In this document: in pieces, positions 6,891 through 14,625 of the stretch | How positions within the stretch are numbered: position 1 is the first letter of the stretch | Layout of the letters: every line of letters starts with the position of its first letter | Assembly: GCF_016862395.1 (NCBI RefSeq) | Contig: NZ_BOMW01000034.1 | Coordinates: 78,449-142,448 of the forward strand | From: Actinoplanes siamensis | GTDB taxonomy: Bacteria; Actinomycetota; Actinomycetes; Mycobacteriales; Micromonosporaceae | Direction: 5' to 3' | Length of the DNA stretch: 64,000 bases | Translations under genes and position numbers: made by a program | Notes under the pieces: model-generated | What the model saw: the letters and a program-made list of their open reading frames with translations, nothing else | The model's database searches: none | Told to the model about the DNA's origin: nothing

Positions 6891-7700
6891 TCAGGCGCCG
6901 GTCGCGGCCGGACGGTCGGTATGGCTGTACTGCGACCACGAACCCGGATAGAGCCGGCCGGCGCCGAGACCGGCGTGCTCCATCGCGATCAGGTTGTGGC
7001 AGGCGGTCACACCCGAACCGCAGTACGAGATGACGTCCGCGCCCTCGGTCGCGCCCACCGCGGCGAACCGCTCCCGCAGCTCGGCGACCGGCAGGAAACG
7101 GCCGTCCGCCGTCACGTTGTCCCGGCAGGGCAGGTTGCGGGCGCCCGGGATGTGCCCGGCACGCGGGTCGACCGGCTCGGTGTCGCCGCGGAACCGGGGC
7201 GCGTCCCGGGCGTCGAGCACCACGTGACCGCCCTCGGCCGTCTCGGTGAGCGTGGCGAGCCGGCCGGCCGGCCAGGGGCGCGGGGTGAAGACCGCCGGCG
7301 GCGGGACCGGGACGCCGGTGGTGAGCTCACCGTCGTACACCAGTAATCCCCCGTCGAGCAGAGCGGCCTCGCGCCCGGCGGCGCGCAGCAACCAGATCAA
7401 TCTCGCGGCGATGACGCCGCCGGCGTCGTCGTAGGCCACCACTGTCGTCGCGTCCCCGACGCCGGCGGCGGACATCGCCGCGGCGAACACCTCCGGATCC
7501 GGCAGCGGATGCCGGCCCTCGGCCGGCGACGCCGGGCCGGCCAGCGCGGTGTCCAGGTCGATGAAGACCGCGCCGGGCAGATGACCCTTCTCGTACGCGG
7601 CGCGGCCGGACCGCCCGTCGAGGTACCACCGGACGTCGGCCAGGAGAACCTCGCCGGCGTGGGCGCACAGCCAGTCCAGGTCCACCACGGGGTCGATCAT
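6891..7700 (-). CDS. Sulfurtransferase (thiosulfate / 3-mercaptopyruvate type)
   Basis: A 269-residue tandem-rhodanese enzyme that moves sulfane sulfur to an acceptor such as cyanide or thiol. The N-terminal inactive rhodanese repeat contains DVRWYLDGRSGRAAYEKGHLPGA. The C-terminal repeat carries the catalytic loop CGSGVTA with Cys227, the form typical of 3-mercaptopyruvate sulfurtransferases. I chose ATG 7698-7700, which has AGAGGCGG upstream and fits the family start. An upstream in-frame extension to 7769 lacks conservation features. It is convergent with the HTH-like gene. Confidence 0.9.
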   Translation of the reverse strand: MIDPVVDLDWLCAHAGEVLLADVRWYLDGRSGRAAYEKGHLPGAVFIDLDTALAGPASPAEGRHPLPDPEVFAAAMSAAGVGDATTVVAYDDAGGVIAARLIWLLRAAGREAALLDGGLLVYDGELTTGVPVPPPAVFTPRPWPAGRLATLTETAEGGHVVLDARDAPRFRGDTEPVDPRAGHIPGARNLPCRDNVTADGRFLPVAELRERFAAVGATEGADVISYCGSGVTACHNLIAMEHAGLGAGRLYPGSWSQYSHTDRPAATGA

Positions 7701-7765
7701 CTTGCCGCCTCTCCCATCGCTTGCCTTACTTATCGGCCTGGTCCCGCCTGTCGGCCCCGTCGCCT

Positions 7766-8398
7766 TCACTCGCTGGAGAGGCCGAGGCGGACGCCGAAGC
7801 CGATCAGGACCGCGCCGGTCCCGGCGTCGACGGTACGCCGCACCGCCCGCCGGGCAAGGAACCCGCGCGCGGCCTGCGCGCCGGAAATGATCAGCGAGAA
7901 CCAGAGCAGCGCCTCCAGGTCGTGCACCAGGGCGAGCAGCAGACCCACGCCGAGCGGGGACTCCCCGGCCGGGATGAACTGTGGAAGAACCGCCACGTAG
8001 AACGCGCCGACCTTGGGATTGAGCAGATTGGTGAACAGGCCCTTGCCGAAGGTGCTCAACCAGGTGGGCTCGGCGGTCACGGTGATCTCCGGGTTGCGGC
8101 CGTCCTTCCGCAGAGCCGAGACGATCATCCGTACGCCGAGATAGACCATGTACGCCGCGCCGGCCACCCGCACCGCGGTGTAGGCGACGGTCGACGCCGT
8201 GAGCAGGGCCGACACGCCGACAGCGGCGGCCGCGCCCCAGATCAGCGCGCCCGTGTTCACGCCCAGGGCGGTGGCGAAGGCGGCGCGGCGGCCCATGGTC
8301 ACCGCGGAGCGCAGGACCAGGGCGGTGTCCAGGCCCGGGGTGATGGTCAGGAGGGCGCCCAGCAGGGCGAAAGAGACGACGGCGTGAGTCAGGTCCAT
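7766..8398 (-). CDS. LysE/RhtB-family amino-acid exporter
   Basis: A 210-residue inner-membrane exporter of the LysE superfamily, with about six transmembrane helices. The N-terminal family signature (LLTITPGLDTALVLRSA with a GRRAAFATALGVNTG loop) and the conserved central NLLNPKVGAFYVAVLPQF are present. The likely role is efflux of an amino acid or homoserine-like compound. The substrate cannot be told. It starts at ATG 8396-8398 and lies just upstream of the sulfurtransferase gene on the same strand. Confidence 0.9.
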   Translation of the reverse strand: MDLTHAVVSFALLGALLTITPGLDTALVLRSAVTMGRRAAFATALGVNTGALIWGAAAAVGVSALLTASTVAYTAVRVAGAAYMVYLGVRMIVSALRKDGRNPEITVTAEPTWLSTFGKGLFTNLLNPKVGAFYVAVLPQFIPAGESPLGVGLLLALVHDLEALLWFSLIISGAQAARGFLARRAVRRTVDAGTGAVLIGFGVRLGLSSE

Positions 8399-8500
8399 AC
8401 GCTGTTATTAGCCGGTGGGGCGTACTTCAGACCAGAGTGTCCTTGGCCTCACGCCGCACACCATCATCGATCTCACGCCAGTACGGGTCGGCTCGCTCCT

Positions 8501-8540
8501 GTCGACCTCACGCCTTGCGGGTCGACCTCACGCCTTGCGG
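8501..8540. repeat. Perfect 20-bp tandem duplication at a gene end
   Basis: The unit GTCGACCTCACGCCTTGCGG occurs twice without a gap. One copy covers the stop codon of the 8528-8821 gene, so the other is a downstream echo of its last codons. This is probably replication slippage. Confidence 0.9.
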
Positions 8541-8821
8541 GTCGGCCCCCGACCACCCCGCGGCCGGAACCGGACCAGGGCCACACCGACCAGGAACACC
8601 GCGACCAGTGCGGCGACCTGCCCCGCCAGCAGACCCGGCAGGTGCAGCCCGCCCACGTAGATCAGCAGGGCCAGCCCGAAGAGCAGGTGGTAGTACCCGG
8701 CGTCCCGCATCGACCGGAAGGAGCGGGCGATCAGGGCCGGCGCACGGCCCAGGACCAGCATGCGCACGCCGAAGACGAAGAGCGCGAGACCCAGCACGCC
8801 GCCCAGCACCTCGGAACTCAT
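8528..8821 (-). CDS. Small membrane protein, unknown
   Basis: A 97-residue protein with three predicted transmembrane helices (VLGGVLGLALFVFGVRML, YYHLLFGLALLIYVGGL, VAALVAVFLVGVALV) and a basic C-terminal tail. The start is ATG 8819-8821. A longer in-frame version to 8962 would add an arginine-rich stretch that looks non-coding. No function can be assigned. Confidence 0.7.
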   Translation of the reverse strand: MSSEVLGGVLGLALFVFGVRMLVLGRAPALIARSFRSMRDAGYYHLLFGLALLIYVGGLHLPGLLAGQVAALVAVFLVGVALVRFRPRGGRGPTRKA

Positions 8822-9180
8822 CGCCCCAGTGTGCGACCGGCCCAGGCGGCGTTCAGCCAGTTGTCGGTAATTCGTGTCCTGCGAGGCGCAGCGCCTCAAG
8901 CTGCGGTTCCGTGATCCTCGGACCCGTCCGGGCCGTCGCTGGGCCGGCGGAGGTCGGCTCACCTTCAGCTACGAGTTCGCCTCCACGGCAAGGGCGGGGG
9001 CACGTTGATGGCCATCGGACCCTCGTCTACTCGTTGAGACGACAACTTGACTTGTCAATACGATAAAGGAAGTTCGCGAGGGAACAGCGCCGACAGACAG
9101 CTACCCGACCCGGGCCGCCTCACCGTCAAGGACACCAGGCACATCGAAGCCTCGGCGCCGGCTCAGGACCGCCGGCATGG
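8822..9180. other. Intergenic region with an orphan palindrome
   Basis: I see no convincing gene here. TTGAC-TT-GTCAA at 9047-9058 is a perfect palindrome of the style bound by GntR-family repressors in actinomycetes, but no regulator gene is adjacent. The region may be the remnant of a mobile element at the left edge of the accessory block. Confidence 0.4.
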
Positions 9181-9477
9181 TCATAGATCGAGTCTCCGGA
9201 GGTCCGAGCGCGTAACCCACCTGTTGACCGCTCGGAGCTGTTGTTGGCGCAGCTCGATGAGGCGGGCGAGCTGGTCGAGGTCGACGGCGATCAGAGGAGG
9301 CTCACCCAAGCGGTCATGGACGGCGTAGAAGGAGCCCTCTGGCACTTCGACATAGCGCACCCACCGCTTGCGAGGTGTGTGCAAGATCTGCCAACCCGGG
9401 TAGCGGCCCTCCAAGGCGAGCTGCGCCTGAAACCGGCCCTGTAGCTCTTGACTATCCGGCCACGGGTCACCGGTCAT
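9181..9477 (-). CDS. Small hypothetical protein
   Basis: A 98-residue soluble protein with several tryptophans and charged residues, and no signal peptide or known motif. It includes WQILHTPRKRWVRYVEVP and a helical DLDQLARLIELRQQQLRA segment. The start is ATG 9475-9477. It is third in a minus-strand set of three small genes that diverge from the XRE regulator at 10450, with a 61-nt gap from the second. No function can be assigned. Confidence 0.6.
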   Translation of the reverse strand: MTGDPWPDSQELQGRFQAQLALEGRYPGWQILHTPRKRWVRYVEVPEGSFYAVHDRLGEPPLIAVDLDQLARLIELRQQQLRAVNRWVTRSDLRRLDL

Positions 9478-9538
9478 CGCGAATCGCTCGGCGACACGCA
9501 GCGCCTACCCGTGACCTCGGCGATCGTCGAGGCCGCTG

Positions 9539-9790
9539 TCATTCCGACTCGCCGCTCGCGCTCAGAATCCGCTGGATCGCTTCCAAACGGGTGAACTGAC
9601 CGAGCGGCGTGCCGGGAGTCAGCGGCCCGGTCCGCAGGTAGGCCCGCCACTTGTCGGCCCGGCCGTACATCCAGCCCAGGACTACACCTTTGTACGTCAC
9701 AGCCACTCCACCGAGTGATGTCCGGGAGAGCGCGACGCCGGAAGGAATGTCCGGCGATGCGGGGACCTCATCGCCCGCCAGCCGGCTCAC
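9539..9790 (-). CDS. Small hypothetical protein, coupled
   Basis: An 83-residue protein containing VAVTYKGVVLGWMYGRADKWRAYLRTG, which looks like a small beta-rich fold, then LGQFTRLEAIQRILSASGE, a helical tail. It starts at GTG 9788-9790, overlapping the stop of the preceding small gene (GTGA), so translation is coupled. It is likely cargo regulated with the divergent XRE gene. No known family. Confidence 0.6.
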   Translation of the reverse strand: MSRLAGDEVPASPDIPSGVALSRTSLGGVAVTYKGVVLGWMYGRADKWRAYLRTGPLTPGTPLGQFTRLEAIQRILSASGESE

Positions 9791-10026
9791 GCGATCCGCC
9801 GCTCGGGCTCACCGGACCGAACGCGGGCGCGATACTCCTGCGCCGGCGTAAGGTTCCCAGCCCGACCTACCTGCGGCATCGCCCTAGTAGGCGCAGCCCA
9901 TCCCGGCATGTTCGGCTGGGGCCGGCTCCGAATGGCCGCCAACGTCAACTCCAGACACGGCCACGGCAGACCGCAGGTACACCGCGCCCGACGGAGCCAC
10001 CTCCGCTTAGCTTGCCTGTGCCGCAT
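9787..10026 (-). CDS. Small Cys/Trp-rich hypothetical protein
   Basis: A 79-residue basic protein starting at ATG 10024-10026, with GGGAG 5 nt upstream. The N-terminus MRHRQAKRRWLRRARCTC-GLPWPC contains three cysteines in a CxC...C arrangement, which could bind a metal. The C-terminus (LTPAQEYRARVRSGE) is charged. It is first of three minus-strand genes diverging from the XRE regulator. The reading frame stays open upstream to 10275, but that part lacks coding character. Confidence 0.55.
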   Translation of the reverse strand: MRHRQAKRRWLRRARCTCGLPWPCLELTLAAIRSRPQPNMPGWAAPTRAMPQVGRAGNLTPAQEYRARVRSGEPERRIA

Positions 10027-10373
10027 CTCGACTCCCAGCCGATCGATCAACAGGACAGCCACCACCACGGGCCAGCACGGACCCACCGGCAACGAGCAGC
10101 GGCAGAACGGCGATTCCTCGGGCAGCGCGGTCGGCCACGCCGGTTCCCGATCAGGCGGCCCGTCGCGGTCGCCTCGGCGAGCAGTCAGGGCAAGCACGCC
10201 GCACGAGCCGCACGACGGACTCGCCAACTCGCAAGGAACGACGCTGCGACGCCAACCGCCAGTTGCGTCCTTCACACGACCGGCACGCCCCCGAGGAATT
10301 CGCCATGTGCTGATCGTGGTCGCGCGACAGCGTCTAACCCATCACACGCGGTAGTCCATCAAGGAGTAACTTC
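10027..10373. other. Divergent intergenic region
   Basis: This lies between the small-gene operon and the regulator operators. Long open frames cross it in several phases, as expected in GC-rich DNA, but none has a ribosome binding site or recognisable protein. It presumably holds the promoter of the leftward operon. Confidence 0.4.
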
Positions 10374-10390
10374 TATCCGGCAACCGGATA
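10374..10390 (+). promoter_or_regulatory. Operator candidate 1 (TATCCG-N5-CGGATA)
   Basis: A 17-bp inverted repeat, TATCCG then GCAAC then CGGATA, 60 nt upstream of the XRE gene start. It shares both half-sites with the site at 10407-10423. Confidence 0.7.
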
Positions 10391-10406
10391 TCAGGCCACG
10401 GGCCGC

Positions 10407-10423
10407 TATCCGGTATGCGGATA
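10407..10423 (+). promoter_or_regulatory. Operator candidate 2 (TATCCG-N5-CGGATA)
   Basis: A 17-bp inverted repeat with the same half-sites and a different 5-bp spacer (GTATG), starting exactly 33 bp after the first. That is about three helical turns, so two repressor dimers could bind the same DNA face. It is likely the autoregulatory site of the XRE protein. Confidence 0.7.
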
Positions 10424-10449
10424 CACCCGAGCGACCAGGGGAGGCGCCC

Positions 10450-11379
10450 TTGAGCACGCGGGCAGCGACAACGTTCGCCGTACCGGAGCATCTATGGGAA
10501 ACGGACGGGATGCTCGACGCCTTGGCCGCTCGCGACATCGCTCAGGTGTTTCGCCTGATCCAGCGCGAGACCCGGGTCAGCCAGACCCACCTTGGCGTCG
10601 CCACCGGCCTCAGCCAGGCCCAGGTCAGCGAGATCATCGGCGGAGGCCGCCGGGTCAGCAGCATCGACGTCCTGACCAGGATCTCCACCGGGTTGTGCAT
10701 GCCCAGCGAGGCCCGCGTGGTGCTGCTGCTCGGCGACCGCAGCCACGGCATCGCGCCCACCACGACACCATCCGGCGACGTGATAGCGGCCCAGCCCGCG
10801 CCGTATGCACAGGCCCTCGCTGAGGAAGCCCAGGCCGAGCGGTACGCCGACGTGGAAGCGGTCTACCCCAGCCGGTCGGAGTTCACCTCCAAGATGCCGC
10901 CGCACGCCCTGTTCGACTGCGCCACCGACATCCGCGCCGTCGGGCTATCCCTCAACCTGATCTGCCAGCAGTACGCCGACAGCCAGCTCGCCCAGCTCGT
11001 CGCGAACGGCGCCCGCCTCCGCCTGTTGTTCCTCGATCCGGCCGGCGGCGCGATGCGTCAGCGCGAGATCGAGGAAGACATGACCGCGGGCAATCTCGGC
11101 GCCCTCACGACGCTCAACCTGCAAGGCCTGCTCCGCGTCCGCGACCGACTCCCGGCCGACATTCGGGACCGCATCGAGGTAGCGACCTACGACCAGACCA
11201 TCCGTGTCAACATCACCTTGATCAACGACTCGCTCTGCATCGCGCAGCAGTACCTACCGCACGCCCGAGGCGTCGAGTCGCCGACGATGGTGATCCGGAA
11301 GCGGTGGCCGGCCGCAGGGCTGTACCACGTATTCGAGCGCACCTTTGACGAGCTTTGGAGCGGTGGCCAGCCCCGATGA
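10450..11379 (+). CDS. XRE-family regulator with DUF5919-like C-terminal domain
   Basis: A 309-residue protein. Residues about 25-80 form an XRE helix-turn-helix (THLGVATGLSQAQVSEIIGG). The C-terminal region (about 130-305) matches the DUF5919-type domain seen in actinobacterial regulators (LFLDPAGGAMRQREIEEDMTAGNLGALTTLN). I chose the TTG at 10450 because AGGGGAGG lies 5 nt upstream. Two matched operators lie 27-76 nt upstream. The stop overlaps the start of the IMPase gene (ATGA), so both are translated together. Confidence 0.85.
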   Translation: MSTRAATTFAVPEHLWETDGMLDALAARDIAQVFRLIQRETRVSQTHLGVATGLSQAQVSEIIGGGRRVSSIDVLTRISTGLCMPSEARVVLLLGDRSHGIAPTTTPSGDVIAAQPAPYAQALAEEAQAERYADVEAVYPSRSEFTSKMPPHALFDCATDIRAVGLSLNLICQQYADSQLAQLVANGARLRLLFLDPAGGAMRQREIEEDMTAGNLGALTTLNLQGLLRVRDRLPADIRDRIEVATYDQTIRVNITLINDSLCIAQQYLPHARGVESPTMVIRKRWPAAGLYHVFERTFDELWSGGQPR

Positions 11380-12203
11380 CCGACTACGCCGGCCTACTCC
11401 CGATCGCCCACCAGGCCGTCGACCTGGCCCGCGACATCATGCGCACCATGCAGCCCGGCGCCCTGACGGCCAAGGGCGACCGCGACATGGCTTCTGAGGT
11501 CGACTACGCCATCGAAGAGCAGGTGCGGGCCTTCCTGGCCGAGCAGACCCCGGACATCGGTTTCCTCGGTGAAGAGAACGGCACCACGGGAACCTCGGAC
11601 GGTCTGATGTGGGCGCTTGATCCCGTCGATGGCACCGTCAACTTCGTCCACGGCTCACCGCTGTGCGCCATCTCGCTGGGCCTAATTGCCGACAACCAGG
11701 CCGTGCTTGGCGTTATCGACTTGCCTTTTCTTGGCTCTCGTTACTCCGCGGCGGAGGGCAGCGGTGCCGAGGCCAACGGCAAGCCCATCAAAGCCACCAC
11801 GACCAGGGCGGTCGGCGAAGCCGTTGTAGCCATCGGCGACTACGCCGTAGGCGAGGACTCCGAAGAGAAGAACCTAGACAGGTTCGCCCTGACTCAGAGA
11901 CTCGCCACCACCATGCAGCGTGTCCGTATGCACGGCTCCGCCGCTATCGACCTCGCCTGGCTCGCTGAGGGAAGGGTCGATGCAGTGGTGATGCTTGCCA
12001 ACAAGCCGTGGGACACCGCAGCTGGCGTCATCATCGCTCGGGAAGCCGGCGCAGTGGTTGCCGACCGCGATGGGTCACCCCACAGCATCGGATCAACCGC
12101 GACCATCGCAACCAACGGGGGATTGCTTCCCTCGCTTCTTGACCTCGTCAGTGAACCGGTCCGCAGTCATCACGAAGCGAAAACCCACGCGGCTACTCCC
12201 TAA
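11376..12203 (+). CDS. Inositol monophosphatase-family enzyme
   Basis: A 275-residue Mg-dependent, Li-sensitive-type phosphatase of the IMPase/FBPase/CysQ superfamily. Metal-binding motifs are intact: GEENGT, then DPVDGTVNF, then the C-terminal WDTAAG. The substrate could be inositol phosphate, histidinol phosphate or PAP, and context does not decide. It starts at ATG 11376-11378, overlapping the XRE stop by 4 nt. Coupling to an XRE/DUF5919 regulator suggests a cassette with conditional expression. Confidence 0.9.
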   Translation: MTDYAGLLPIAHQAVDLARDIMRTMQPGALTAKGDRDMASEVDYAIEEQVRAFLAEQTPDIGFLGEENGTTGTSDGLMWALDPVDGTVNFVHGSPLCAISLGLIADNQAVLGVIDLPFLGSRYSAAEGSGAEANGKPIKATTTRAVGEAVVAIGDYAVGEDSEEKNLDRFALTQRLATTMQRVRMHGSAAIDLAWLAEGRVDAVVMLANKPWDTAAGVIIAREAGAVVADRDGSPHSIGSTATIATNGGLLPSLLDLVSEPVRSHHEAKTHAATP

Positions 12204-12319
12204 CCGAGTTGCCGCGTCCAGGCGGTGGCCCGGCATGGCCATGCCCGGTGACCGGAACGACTCCACTCGGACTGCGGTGATGCCTTTGCACCGCTCAGGA
12301 GGCGTTCACCAAGGTCTCG

Positions 12320-14155
12320 TTAGTGTTCACCAATGAACAGTTGCGGTACATGCGCGCGCTCCGGATCGCCGAAAAGCTTGCGAAGATTTGCACGATCCTC
12401 TGCGGGGCCAATCAAATCCGCACGTTCAATCTTTGCCTTCCGCAATGTCCATGCGAAATATAGGAACCTTTGATACTCTCGCTCACGCCCGGGCTTATCA
12501 AAGTCAAACCAGCTAACAATAGTCCCCATAAGCACGGCGAGAGATGTCGAACGGTGCCCGACTACGGCTACCGCCTCTTTAGCAAGTAGGAGTGCCATCC
12601 AGTTAAGCGCATTCCCTCTTCCGGTATGCAGATAGTCCTCTATCCGCTTGTCCGGAAGCTGAAGTTCCGCCAGAAGTTCGCGGGCGCCAAACCACTTTCC
12701 GCCTGCTCGAAAATGGGCGAGTTCTCCTAGGGCTCGGTTGAGGGCGGAAAGCCGGCGAAGCCCTGCCTCCTCAAGCCAGTCGCGCGGCATGGTGGATGCG
12801 GACTCCTCCAGATACCTTGCCTTTTCTGGCTTCATCCTCCACGTGCGAACGCGAGCAGTCTGTTCGAGCACAATTCGCAGCATGGACATGGCGCGATCAT
12901 CATCCTCAAGCCATAGCCAGTATGCCGATCTTAATGCTGATGCTGCGAGGGCAAGGCTCGTGGAAATCTCGCCACTTTCCCACTGGCTAGCGATAGAAGC
13001 CATCTCTGACGAGATGATGTAGTGGTTCTCTCGATGAAGCAAATAATCCAGGTTAAGCTTTCCCCAACGCACCTTTTCGCGCTTCAATGCTTCGACTGCG
13101 CCGAAAGCGGCACGTGCCCTAGTTTCAATGAAGCAGATATCAAGTAGCTCGCCATCGTTGTAAAGGCGACCTGCGGGACGTTCTCCTCCGAGGATAGCGT
13201 CGACGATATGCTGTGCCGTTGCAAGATTTCTTAAGACTTCGGGTCTCAAACCAGTATGCGGCACCAGCGGATAGATCGAGTATCGCGGCGGAGGATTCTG
13301 ACCCGCCGGAATGCCGTGAGGCAATAGATCGATAGAGCGCTCGATTCGTAGCTTTCCGGATTCATGCGCATGAGATGCCACGCACACACGGAGCCATGTG
13401 ATAACGAGTGCGCATGCTTCCGCGATAAGCCGATAGGCTCCGCTCACCTCTGCGTGCGTGAACCCTTCGGGCGCTAGCAATTGGCGTGCATCCCACGCCA
13501 GCGCCTGAGGGTACAAGCGTCCATGCAAGAACTCACTCAGGTCAGAAAAGAGTCGAGCTGGCGATCGGGTCGAGATGAAATCAGGGTAAGTCCCCGAACT
13601 CGTCTTAGATGGCATTCTCCAGGCCCGCGCCGGTGCGATGCTCCAAACGCGTGCGATAAATTGTGCTCGATCCTCGCCAGCTTTCTGGTGCTTTCCTGAG
13701 TTGAATGCAAGATTTTCGGTCCACCGCTCAATCTGCTGACGAATCAACATTGCCGCGCCGACAAGCTGCCCGGCGTAGGCGAGTCTGGCGGTTGCCATCA
13801 CGCTGTCAATTCCCCATGCAAGATGTTCCGCCCACGTGGCCCCCATATCGGCAGGCATTCGGTCACGCGAGCCTCCCAATCGGCGAATCGCGAGACGCAA
13901 GCTTGCAGCTGGCCCGATAGCGGCTCGGAGGACTACAAATCCGTTTGAGTTCAGCTGCGGCAGCGTCATCATCCGCATATTGTGTCGCGCGACGAGCGCG
14001 ACCTTTACCTCTGTCGCATTAGGCAACTTTTCATATGCATCGATCGTTGGCGGAACCTGGCGTCCCCGAGCATCCGCCAGTCCGGATTCAATAACTTCCT
14101 TATATTGCATACGGATCCTTCGTCGCGCCGCTCGCCTTCGACTCGCCCGCCCCAT
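12320..14155 (-). CDS. Unknown 611-residue protein on a lower-GC island
   Basis: A large soluble, mostly helical protein with no signal peptide. N-terminal residues are very basic (MGRASRRRAARRRIRMQY). Repeated motifs LSEFLHG and LGELAHF recall helical domains with buried Ser/His found in uncharacterised accessory proteins. The start at ATG 14153-14155 has GAGAGG 8 nt upstream. A second ATG at 14108-14110 (AAGGA upstream) is also possible and removes the basic tail. Base composition is visibly more AT-rich than the flanks, suggesting transfer. I do not recognise the family. Confidence 0.75.
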   Translation of the reverse strand: MGRASRRRAARRRIRMQYKEVIESGLADARGRQVPPTIDAYEKLPNATEVKVALVARHNMRMMTLPQLNSNGFVVLRAAIGPAASLRLAIRRLGGSRDRMPADMGATWAEHLAWGIDSVMATARLAYAGQLVGAAMLIRQQIERWTENLAFNSGKHQKAGEDRAQFIARVWSIAPARAWRMPSKTSSGTYPDFISTRSPARLFSDLSEFLHGRLYPQALAWDARQLLAPEGFTHAEVSGAYRLIAEACALVITWLRVCVASHAHESGKLRIERSIDLLPHGIPAGQNPPPRYSIYPLVPHTGLRPEVLRNLATAQHIVDAILGGERPAGRLYNDGELLDICFIETRARAAFGAVEALKREKVRWGKLNLDYLLHRENHYIISSEMASIASQWESGEISTSLALAASALRSAYWLWLEDDDRAMSMLRIVLEQTARVRTWRMKPEKARYLEESASTMPRDWLEEAGLRRLSALNRALGELAHFRAGGKWFGARELLAELQLPDKRIEDYLHTGRGNALNWMALLLAKEAVAVVGHRSTSLAVLMGTIVSWFDFDKPGREREYQRFLYFAWTLRKAKIERADLIGPAEDRANLRKLFGDPERAHVPQLFIGEH

Positions 14156-14179
14156 CTTTTTTTACCTCTCATGTAAAGT

Positions 14180-14195
14180 CATGCAATAGTGCATG
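14180..14195. promoter_or_regulatory. Inverted repeat upstream of the 611-aa gene
   Basis: CATGCA-ATAG-TGCATG is a perfect 6-bp inverted repeat 25 nt upstream of the ATG at 14155. It is a candidate operator or leader hairpin. Confidence 0.4.
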
Positions 14196-14625
14196 TGAGG
14201 CGAGGAAAGTTGCAAGTGTTTTCAATCGCCGAGGGCTCCGCAAGCAGCCAAATGTGACTAGATCGGGGCAAGAGCAAAGTTCGTAAGTTGGAGCTGCTCG
14301 ACGCGGAGGCCGCGGAGGACCGTTGCTTGCTTGAAGGTCAAGTAACCGACTCCGGCAATTTGATGACGATCATTTCCCAATATATGGGAGTTGCGCACGG
14401 GATGACCGCACTCCTGGCGACAGCATGGGTCTAGCCCCATCTGATGCTTGACGTTTCCGACCCAGGTGATCCTTCACGGGTGATCTATGACAAGCACGGC
14501 GGACGTCACACCGCGTGATCCAGGCGTGCAACTCCGGTCGTTGGCTCATGCTGAGATCGGTGTAGGTCACTTGGATTCGAGCAAAATTATTGGGGTGAAT
14601 GCGCTCCTGCAAGCGACGGGGGCGG
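14196..14625. other. Gene-free stretch within the island
   Basis: About 430 nt between the 3' end of the LPO_1073-like gene and the promoter region of the 611-aa gene. Short frames exist on both strands, but none has a convincing ribosome binding site or recognisable protein. It could hold decayed sequence from the transferred island. Confidence 0.4.

Noticed and set aside
10027..10275. Upstream extension of the Cys/Trp-rich small gene
   Set aside because: It has no conserved character and no ribosome binding site, whereas the ATG at 10026 has GGGAG 5 nt upstream.
9715..10449. Long in-frame extension of the XRE gene to the left
   Set aside because: The sequence is low-complexity Arg/Pro-rich with no domain. 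It crosses both operators, and the TTG at 10450 has a strong AGGGGAGG site.
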